Source: Achromobacter sp. AONIH1
GTDB taxonomy: Bacteria; Pseudomonadota; Gammaproteobacteria; Burkholderiales; Burkholderiaceae_B
Direction: 5' to 3'
DNA length: 64,000 nucleotides
Assembly (NCBI RefSeq): GCF_002902905.1
Contig: NZ_CP026124.1
Span: forward strand, 6,076,001 to 6,140,000
A model generated the notes under the pieces. It had not been told where the DNA came from, searched no databases, and saw nothing but the letters and a program-made list of their open reading frames with translations. Of this stretch, positions 20,782 through 27,367 are shown piece by piece. Position numbers and translations under genes: made by a program. Each line of letters begins with the position of its first letter. Positions within the stretch are counted from its first letter, which is position 1.

Positions 20782-22959
20782 CTAGCGGGCGGCGGAGGCG
20801 TCCACGTGGCGGACCGAACCGGCCACCACCTGGCCGCCGAAATCGGATACCAGGGCCTGCACGAAGGGATCGACGGCGACCGCGTCCTCGGCGGCCTGCT
20901 GGCGCGCGGCACGCTCGGCCTGGGCCACGGCATGCGCAGTGGCATCGCCGACCGCGCCCACGTCCACGTCCAGGCGGATGCCCTGGCCGAAGTGTTCGCA
21001 CAGCACGGTCTGCAGGCGCACGCGGCTTTCGCTTTCGGCCAGCGTCTTCACGGCCACGCGCAGCACGATGGCGTCGCCCTGCACGCCGACCCATTCGCTC
21101 TGGCGCGCCAGTTCGGCCGCCAGGCCGGTGACCGGCAGGCGCGCGGCCAGCTCGGGCCAGGAAGCCTGCGTCATGTCGGCGATGCGGGCGCGGGACTGGC
21201 GCTTGCGCGTGGGCGGCGCTTCTCGGCGGACCGGCGCGGCGGCGGCCGGCGCGGCCGATGACGGCGCGCTGGCCAGCGTTTCGAATTCGTCATCCGGATC
21301 GGACGTGAAGCCGCTGTCCGGCACGAAGCCGCCTTCGGCTTCGTAGGGAATTTCCTCATCGACCCAGGACGGCGGGCCATCGGGTTCATCCTGCGCCGGC
21401 GCGGGCGCCGTGACGGCGGAGGCCGCCGGCGTCACTGCCAGCGCGGCGGCGCCGGGCTTGGCTTGTACGGCGGCAGGCGCGGCATCGGGCAACTCTTCCC
21501 AAGGCGGCACGCCTTCCGGCGCGGACTCGGGCGCGGCGGAAGGCTCGGCCGGCCTTGCAGGCGCGGCCTGAACCACGGGGGCAACGCTTGCGGATTCCTC
21601 CGTGGCTGGCGCGGCAGGCATGCCGGATTGCGGGGCAACGGCCTGGGACGCGGCCGCTTGCGGCGCGACGGCCGGCGTCGGCTGCGCGGGCGCAGCAGAT
21701 TCAGGCGCGACGACAGGCGCCGGGGCCGGTGCAACCGACGCTTCGACCTCTGCCGCTTGCGGATGCGGCGCAGCCACGGGCGCCGGGGTCGAGACAGGCG
21801 CGGCGGCGGCAACGGCGGGTTCGGCCGTCTGGCGCGCCGGCGCGGCCGGCGCTTCCAGCGCGGTCTGCGGGCCGGCCTCGCCGTTCAGCGCCAGCATGCG
21901 CAGGCAGGCCATGATGAAGCCGGCGTATTCGTCGGGCGCCAGCGTCAACTCGCCACGGCTGTGCACGGCGACGGAATAGAACAGCTGGACGGCGTCCGGA
22001 TGCAGGGCCTGCGCCAGCCGCGAGATATCGGCGGCCAGCGGGTCTTCCGCCGGCGTCACGCCGGTCACGCGCTGCTCGATCGCCACGCGCGAGAGCAGCA
22101 CCGCCAGGTCCGCCAGCGCGCCGGCATAGGACAGACCACGGATGGCCAGTTCGTCGGCCACGGCCAGCACGCCCTTGGCGTCGCCGGTGGCCAGTGCGTC
22201 CAGCAGCCGCACCAGATGACGCTGGTCGATCGTGCCCAACATGCCGCGCACGGCTTCTTCGGTCAGGTTGCCGGCGCTGTAGGCGATGGCCTGGTCGGTC
22301 AGCGACAGGGCGTCGCGCATGGAGCCGGCTGCCGCCTGGCCGATCAGGCGCAGCGCGGGAATCTCGAAGCCGACCTGCTCCTGGCCCAGCACGGCCTGCA
22401 GATGGCCGACAATGGAGTCGGCCGGCATCTGCTTCAGGTTGAACTGCAGGCAGCGCGACAGCACGGTCACCGGGATCTTCTGCGGATCGGTGGTCGCGAG
22501 GATGAATTTGACGTGCGGCGGCGGCTCTTCCAGCGTCTTGAGCATGGCGTTGAACGCATGCCCGGTCAGCATGTGGACTTCGTCGATCATGTAGACCTTG
22601 AAGCGGCCCGCGCCCGGCGCGTAGACGGCCTGCTCGAGCAGCTGGGTCATTTCCTCGACGCCACGGTTCGAGGCCGCGTCCAGTTCGAGGTAGTCGACGA
22701 AACGGCCGGAATCGATCTCGGTGCAGGCGCGACAGACGCCGCAGGGCTTGGAGGTGATGCCGGTTTCGCAGTTGAGCGACTTGGCCAGGATGCGCGACAG
22801 CGTGGTCTTGCCCACGCCTCGGGTGCCGGTGAACAGCCAGGCGTGGTGCAGTCGCTGGGTGTCCAGCGCGTGCGTGAGCGCGCGCACCACGTGATCCTGT
22901 CCCACGAGGGTATCGAACGATCGCGGCCGCCACTTGCGGGCCAGTACCAGATAAGTCAT
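20782..22959 (-). CDS. dnaX: DNA polymerase III subunit gamma/tau
   Basis: DnaX is the motor of the clamp loader; its tau form also bridges the two polymerase cores and DnaB. The product is 725 aa. The AAA+ module has Walker A GTRGVGKT (45-52), zinc ligands Cys64, Cys73, Cys76 and Cys79, Walker B YMIDEVHML, and the sensor LATTDPQKIPVTVLSRC. Residues from about 370 to 560 are a low-complexity Ala/Pro-rich linker, then the tau C-terminal domain ends with VRHVDASAAR. I chose the ATG at 22959 (MTYLVLARKWRPRSF). I see no A-rich slippery heptamer, so a shorter gamma form from frameshifting is not evident. Confidence 0.97.
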   Translation of the reverse strand: MTYLVLARKWRPRSFDTLVGQDHVVRALTHALDTQRLHHAWLFTGTRGVGKTTLSRILAKSLNCETGITSKPCGVCRACTEIDSGRFVDYLELDAASNRGVEEMTQLLEQAVYAPGAGRFKVYMIDEVHMLTGHAFNAMLKTLEEPPPHVKFILATTDPQKIPVTVLSRCLQFNLKQMPADSIVGHLQAVLGQEQVGFEIPALRLIGQAAAGSMRDALSLTDQAIAYSAGNLTEEAVRGMLGTIDQRHLVRLLDALATGDAKGVLAVADELAIRGLSYAGALADLAVLLSRVAIEQRVTGVTPAEDPLAADISRLAQALHPDAVQLFYSVAVHSRGELTLAPDEYAGFIMACLRMLALNGEAGPQTALEAPAAPARQTAEPAVAAAAPVSTPAPVAAPHPQAAEVEASVAPAPAPVVAPESAAPAQPTPAVAPQAAASQAVAPQSGMPAAPATEESASVAPVVQAAPARPAEPSAAPESAPEGVPPWEELPDAAPAAVQAKPGAAALAVTPAASAVTAPAPAQDEPDGPPSWVDEEIPYEAEGGFVPDSGFTSDPDDEFETLASAPSSAAPAAAAPVRREAPPTRKRQSRARIADMTQASWPELAARLPVTGLAAELARQSEWVGVQGDAIVLRVAVKTLAESESRVRLQTVLCEHFGQGIRLDVDVGAVGDATAHAVAQAERAARQQAAEDAVAVDPFVQALVSDFGGQVVAGSVRHVDASAAR

Positions 22960-23008
22960 GGCTGGATTGTAGAGCCTTTGCAAGAGCCGTTGCCTACCCC
23001 CGCGAAAT

Positions 23009-23070
23009 GCAAAAGGGACGGAATCATCTTCCGGGGAATCCCCCGTGGAAAATAACCCCGTCCCCTTTGC
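23009..23070. repeat. Imperfect dyad GCAAAAGGGACGG/CCGTCCCCTTTGC between dnaX and the SRP RNA gene
   Basis: The 13-base arms at 23009-23021 and 23058-23070 pair with one G-U position. An inner dyad (CCGGGG and CCCC around 23031-23044) also exists. Read leftward the structure follows the 3' end of the SRP RNA by about 10 bp, so it may help end that transcript. Alternatively it is a REP-like element. Confidence 0.5.
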
Positions 23071-23079
23071 GAAAACCGG

Positions 23080-23178
23080 TTGGCGAGCCTGACTCCGGCA
23101 CTGACCCTAAACGACTATGGCTGCTTCGTTCCCGACCTGACCAGGTTCACCGTCGAACCATGCGGAGGGGCCCGCCAG
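23080..23178 (-). ncRNA. ffs: 4.5S RNA of the signal recognition particle
   Basis: The small bacterial SRP RNA binds Ffh and targets membrane proteins to FtsY and SecYEG. The minus strand carries the diagnostic apical region GGTCAGGTCGGGAACGAAGC followed by AGCC. The ends pair: TGGCGGGCC at the 5' end with GGCTCGCCA at the 3' end (one G-U). Length is about 99 nt, normal for the bacterial short form. The exact ends are estimates. It lies upstream of dnaX on the same strand, as in many betaproteobacteria. Confidence 0.93.
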
Positions 23179-23231
23179 CACGAATTCTAGCAGAGCTGCG
23201 CTCTGCCTGCGAATTCGTGCTGGTGGGCCCC
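23167..23231. repeat. Long palindrome covering the 5' end and promoter of the SRP RNA gene
   Basis: The 21-bp arms (23167-23187 and 23211-23231) are reverse complements at 20 of 21 positions, and the 23-bp centre contains a further 7-bp perfect stem GCAGAGC-TGC-GCTCTGC (23190-23206). The left arm includes the first bases of ffs; the right arm has no assigned function and is followed by a C/G-rich tract. Confidence 0.85.
23184..23213 (-). promoter_or_regulatory. Candidate ffs promoter
   Basis: A -10 box TAGAAT (23189 to 23184) lies 6-7 bases before the predicted RNA start. A weak -35 TTCGCA (23213 to 23208) is 18 bp further upstream. Both lie within the palindrome. Confidence 0.55.
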
Positions 23232-23374
23232 CGAGGGGGCCTGGATGTGCGCCCCCTCCCCGGCCCTCCCCCCGAGGGGGAGGGAGGGCGGGCTTTGCTT
23301 CGCTTGCCCGCTTTGGCTCGCTTCGCTTTGCCTGGGTGGCTTGCTTCGCTTTGCCTTGCTTGCTTTGCCCGATC

Positions 23375-23446
23375 TGCCCTGCTTGCCCTGCTTGCCCTGC
23401 TTGCCCTGCTTGCCCTGCTTGCCCTGCTTGCCCTGCTTGCCCTGCT
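23375..23446. repeat. Tandem array of eight perfect 9-bp repeats (TGCCCTGCT)
   Basis: Eight exact copies of TGCCCTGCT run from 23375 to 23446, flanked by degenerate units such as TTGCCTTGCT on the left and TGCCCGG on the right. They translate as repeated KQG on the minus strand or LPC on the plus strand, but neither frame has a ribosome-binding site or family match. The array lies between the VHL-like gene and ffs. The repeat is likely to vary in copy number between strains. Confidence 0.9.
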
Positions 23447-23501
23447 TGCCCGGCATCGCCTTGCCGGCTCTGCCTTGCTCTCTTTGCCTTGGCTTGGATG
23501 G

Positions 23502-23900
23502 CTAGTTCAGGATGGTGATGCTGGGGGTGCGGACGGGGAGCACGGCGGTTTCGCAGGTGCCCAGGTCGTCGGAGGTCACGACCCAGGGATGCGAGACGTA
23601 GGTTTTCTGGATGTAGCTGTCGCCGGGTTGCAGGCGGGTGTAGTAGACGCGGCGACCTTCGTAGTTGAGCCAGTAGATCGTTTTGATTTCTTTGCCGTGG
23701 TTGATGAATTCGACCTGGGTCGGGCGGGCGGCGTCGCGCGAGCGCAGGGTCTTGCCTTCACCGGCGCAGGAGGTGCGCTCGGCGTGGGTGGCGGGCGACA
23801 GGGCGTGGCTGGCGGCGGGCAGCGCGACGATGGCGACGACCACGCACCGCGCGAGACAAAGGGCGACGAGCCGGGTCTGGCGCGGGACGGGACAGTGCAT
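23502..23900 (-). CDS. Exported VHL beta-domain protein
   Basis: A 132-residue protein. Residues 1-33 look like a signal peptide (basic start, hydrophobic 11-30, SHA cleavage site). Residues 63-106 align without gaps to the beta domain of human pVHL (human number minus 11): FIN (65-67), WLNY (77-80), G82, Y87, L90, PG (92-93), T100, Y101, H104 and W106. In pVHL the residues W88, Y98, S111, H115 and W117 line the hydroxyproline pocket; here they are W77, Y87, T100, H104 and W106. No Elongin-binding alpha domain is present. Cys45 and Cys116 flank the domain and could form a disulfide. The gene starts 17 bp after the AddA-like gene with AGGAG upstream. The function is unknown; binding of a hydroxylated or proline-containing ligand is an inference. 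Confidence 0.85.
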   Translation of the reverse strand: MHCPVPRQTRLVALCLARCVVVAIVALPAASHALSPATHAERTSCAGEGKTLRSRDAARPTQVEFINHGKEIKTIYWLNYEGRRVYYTRLQPGDSYIQKTYVSHPWVVTSDDLGTCETAVLPVRTPSITILN

Positions 23901-23917
23901 GCTCGGGGGCTCCTGGG

Positions 23918-26900
23918 TCAAAGGTCTATCCACGCGCGCGCCCGGGGGAAGTACAGCGCGGCACGGGTCGGGCGGCCGTCCAGGGCGGTGACCTGGGCAC
24001 AGTAGCGGCGCAGCTGCTCGCCGTGGCGTTGGCGCATGCGCGCGGCAAAGGCCTCGGCGGATTCGCCGGGCTGGGAACGGCCGGTCTTGTAGTCGACGAT
24101 GAGCCAGCCGTCCTCGGTGCTGAGCGCCAGGTCGATGACGGAGACCTTGCCGGCGGCGTCGATCAGCGGCCATTCTCGGCGCGCACCGGATTGGGACAGC
24201 AGCCATTGGCCGCGCGGGTCGGACAAGGTGGCCTGCAGCGTTTCCAGCACGGCTTCGGCGGCCGCGTCGGCCTGACTGGCGGGGATGCCGGCGCGGGTCA
24301 GCTGGCGCCGCATGGCGGACAGGCGGCTGGCCAGCGCCGTGGCCGGCCAGGCGGCGATGCCGTCGCGGCCGATGCGTTCGAGCCAGGCGTGCGCCAGCGT
24401 GCCGATGGCGGCGTCATAGCCGGCCTCCAGCTGCCAGGCGGGATGCTCGGCCGCGTCGCCCCAGCCGTCGCGCGCGCCGGCCGAGAAGCCCGGGCTGAAA
24501 CTGGGCTCGGCGCGGCCGGCCAGCTGCGCCAGTCCGGCGGCGGAGATGCGACGCAGGGGATCGCCCTGCCATTCCGGGCCGTCGTCGGCTTGGCGCGCGG
24601 CCTCGCCCTCGCGCGCCGGCGGCTCGGGCGGCGTCAGCCAGGGCCACAGGCGGCCAAGCAGGCTGGCCGCTGGCGGGGCCTTGGCCTGTCCGGCGTCGTC
24701 CACCGACACATGGCCGACCAGATGCAGGCGCTTGCGCGCGCGCGTGGCGGCCACGTACAGCAGCCGGTCCACCTCATAGGACGCGCGGCGCGCCTCGCGC
24801 GCGCCCAGGTAGCGGGACACGGGATCGGCCTCGGTCTCGGCGCGCGGCTTGACCGGGCCGAACAGCACCCGGTCGGCGTTCTGCTCGAAGCGCACCAGCG
24901 GCGCCTGATCACCGCGCGGCGCGCGGTGCAGACCATAAAGGATGACCGTCTCGAATTGCAGGCCCTTGGACTTGTGCATGGTCATGATCTCGACCGCGCC
25001 GTCCTCGCCAGCCGCGTCAGGCGCGGCGAACAGCCGCGCGATGCCGGCTTCCAGCGCGGCCATGTCGATCGCGCCGTGCGGCGCCAGGCGCTCGACCAGC
25101 TGGAACAGGCTTTCCGCGTCATTGGCGACGGACAGCCCCGTGTACAGCGCCGGACCGCCGAGGCGTCGCCAACAGGCCTCGACCCAGGCCGCGAAGGGCA
25201 TGGCGCCGGAATCGTTGCGCGCGTCCAGCAGGACGGCGGCGGCCTGGCGCAGGCGTTCGTACTCGTCCGCGCCCAGCACGTCGCGCGCGCGTGGTCCGGC
25301 CCGGCCCTCGTCCTCCCGCACAGCGGGCGGCGCGTCGAACAGCGAGCCCTGTACGGGCGTCTGCGAGGCGGCTGACTCCGGATCCGGTTCGCGCAGCGCG
25401 CGCTCCAGCAGCACGGGCACGGGCGTGACGTGATCCTCGCCGAACAGGCGTTGCAGCGAGGTCAGGGTCAGGCCGCAGAACGGCGCGCGCAACACCGACA
25501 GCCAGGCCAGCCGGTCGGCCGGATGCGACAGCGCCCGCAGCAGTTGCACCAGATCCGCCACCACCGGCCGCAGGGCCAGCGGCACCAGGTCCACCGCGCG
25601 GCAGCTGATGCCCTCCTGCGTCAACCGGCGCGTCAGGTTGCCCAGATGGCTGCGCGCGCGCACCAGCACCGCCACTGGATGCTTGCTGCCCTTGTGTTCC
25701 TTGAGCGCCTGCCGCACCAGCGTCACCGCGATGTCCTCGGCCTGCTGCTCGGCGGCCTCGGCGTCGCCCCGCGACCAGGCGGGATGGAACTCGACGGCCG
25801 TGCCGGGCAGCGCATCATGAAAGGCCGTCGACGCGCTGTAGGCGATGGCGCCCGCGATCGGATCGTTGCTGCGGGGCATCAGGCCGACGAAGGAACGATT
25901 CACCCAGTTCACCACGCCGGCCTGCGAACGGAAGTTGTCGGTGAGGTTCAGAAATTCCGGTTGCAGCAAGCCCACGCCCTCTTCCTTAACCTGCAGGAAC
26001 AGGCGCACCTCGGCCTTACGGAAGCGGTAGATCGACTGCATCGGGTCGCCGACCAGGAACAGGCTGCGGCCGTCCCCTTCCTGCCAGCCCGAGGTCAGCG
26101 TGTTCAACAGGTCCAGCTGCGTCTGGCTGGTGTCCTGGAACTCGTCGATCAGCAGATGGCGGATCGAGGCATCCAGCTTCAGCAGCAGTTCGCCGGGATC
26201 GTCGGCATGGCCCAGCGCCGACGCCGCGCGCTGGGCGATCTCGATGAAGTCGATTTCGCCTGTGTCGGAGAAGCGCAGCCGCAGCTGCGCCACCGCCAGC
26301 TTCAAGGTCATGAGCTGCGCGCCCAGCACCCGCCACTGCGCGTCGGTGAAGGCGGGATCGGGAATGTCGCGCGCGGCATCCAGCCGGCGCACCCATGGCG
26401 CGTCGGCATCGGCGCCTTCGAGCCAGGCGACGAAGGGTTCCTTGTGCGCGCACTTGGCTGGAAAGCCCAGGTTCTTGTTGACCGTCTTGCGCAACGAGCC
26501 GGTGCCGGTCAGCAGCAGATGGGCCAGCGCGCGCCACGCGTCCAGCGCAAAGGCGTCGGGCGGCAGCTCGTCGGTCCAATCGAGCAGCGCCGCGAGCTTG
26601 TTGTCTTCCCCGCCCTCCTGCAGCTGCGTCGCGGCCAGCCGCGCCGGGCCGCTCAGCGCCTCGGCCCAGCCCAACGGCATGGCGTCGGACAGCGCCAGCA
26701 AGTCCTCGCCGATGGCATCGGCCAGCCATTCCTCCATGCTCTCGCGGTCCGAACCGTGGGCCAGCAGCGGCAGCCACTGGTCGCGCTGGCCGAGCATGTC
26801 GGCGATGGCGTCCTTGGCGGCCTGCACGTCCACATCCAGGTGTTCCAGCAGGATGCGGACTTCCTCGAAATCGTCGGCCAGATCCAGCGTGGCGCGGGCC

Positions 26901-27367
26901 GCGGCCTCGTAGTGCGCGCGCGCGTCGTCGGTGATCTCCGGCATGCCGCCCAGCTCGGACAGCCAGGGCATGCTGCGCACCAGGCCGGCGCAGAACGAGT
27001 CGATGGTGCGGATGGCCAGCCGCGCCGGGTGCTCCAGCAGATGCCAGCCCAGCTCGTCGTTGCGCGCCAGCGCGTCGCGCGCCAGTTCCCAGCTGCGGCG
27101 CTCGTGCATGGGCTCGGGCATGGGCTCCAGGCCGCGCCGCAGCTTGCTCAGCACGCGCGCGTGCATTTCCGAGGCGGCCTTGCGCGTGAAGGTAATGGCC
27201 ACGATTTCCTCGGGCCGGTTCACCGTGGCCAGCAGCGCCAGGATGCGATCGGTCAACAGCTCGGTCTTGCCGGATCCCGCCGGCGCCTGCACCAGGAACG
27301 AGCGCAACGGGTCCAGCGCCTCGGCGCGCGCGGCGTGGTCGTGGGGCAGGCGTTCTTGTTCCGCCAT
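23918..27367 (-). CDS. AddA-like UvrD-family helicase/nuclease for double-strand break repair
   Basis: A 1149-residue helicase-nuclease, probably the 3'-5' motor of a RecBCD-equivalent complex that resects DNA ends for RecA. Walker A QAPAGSGKTELL is near residues 27-38, motif Ia is ITFTRKAASEM, Walker B is LLIDEFQDTSQTQLDLL, motif V includes MTMHKSKGLQFETVILY, and motif VI is RLLYVAATRARKRLHL. The C-terminus is a PD-(D/E)XK nuclease, with DYKTG at 1092-1096 and QLRRY further on. The start codon follows directly on the stop of the AddB-like gene, indicating translational coupling. The VHL-like gene follows by 17 bp. AddA is the closest family name by architecture. Confidence 0.92.
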   Translation of the reverse strand: MAEQERLPHDHAARAEALDPLRSFLVQAPAGSGKTELLTDRILALLATVNRPEEIVAITFTRKAASEMHARVLSKLRRGLEPMPEPMHERRSWELARDALARNDELGWHLLEHPARLAIRTIDSFCAGLVRSMPWLSELGGMPEITDDARAHYEAAARATLDLADDFEEVRILLEHLDVDVQAAKDAIADMLGQRDQWLPLLAHGSDRESMEEWLADAIGEDLLALSDAMPLGWAEALSGPARLAATQLQEGGEDNKLAALLDWTDELPPDAFALDAWRALAHLLLTGTGSLRKTVNKNLGFPAKCAHKEPFVAWLEGADADAPWVRRLDAARDIPDPAFTDAQWRVLGAQLMTLKLAVAQLRLRFSDTGEIDFIEIAQRAASALGHADDPGELLLKLDASIRHLLIDEFQDTSQTQLDLLNTLTSGWQEGDGRSLFLVGDPMQSIYRFRKAEVRLFLQVKEEGVGLLQPEFLNLTDNFRSQAGVVNWVNRSFVGLMPRSNDPIAGAIAYSASTAFHDALPGTAVEFHPAWSRGDAEAAEQQAEDIAVTLVRQALKEHKGSKHPVAVLVRARSHLGNLTRRLTQEGISCRAVDLVPLALRPVVADLVQLLRALSHPADRLAWLSVLRAPFCGLTLTSLQRLFGEDHVTPVPVLLERALREPDPESAASQTPVQGSLFDAPPAVREDEGRAGPRARDVLGADEYERLRQAAAVLLDARNDSGAMPFAAWVEACWRRLGGPALYTGLSVANDAESLFQLVERLAPHGAIDMAALEAGIARLFAAPDAAGEDGAVEIMTMHKSKGLQFETVILYGLHRAPRGDQAPLVRFEQNADRVLFGPVKPRAETEADPVSRYLGAREARRASYEVDRLLYVAATRARKRLHLVGHVSVDDAGQAKAPPAASLLGRLWPWLTPPEPPAREGEAARQADDGPEWQGDPLRRISAAGLAQLAGRAEPSFSPGFSAGARDGWGDAAEHPAWQLEAGYDAAIGTLAHAWLERIGRDGIAAWPATALASRLSAMRRQLTRAGIPASQADAAAEAVLETLQATLSDPRGQWLLSQSGARREWPLIDAAGKVSVIDLALSTEDGWLIVDYKTGRSQPGESAEAFAARMRQRHGEQLRRYCAQVTALDGRPTRAALYFPRARAWIDL

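Noticed and set aside
20782..22959. Programmed frameshift in dnaX producing gamma
   Set aside because: I found no A-rich slippery heptamer on the coding strand, and the linker is simply Ala/Pro-rich.
23375..23446. Possible CRISPR array
   Set aside because: The units are 9 bp and contiguous without spacers, and no cas genes are nearby.
23187..23456. Minus-strand frame with KQG repeats as a repetitive protein
   Set aside because: It has no ribosome-binding site or homology. The frame is open because the 9-bp tandem repeat has no stop, and the opposite strand (LPC repeats) is equally open. It also runs into the ffs palindrome.
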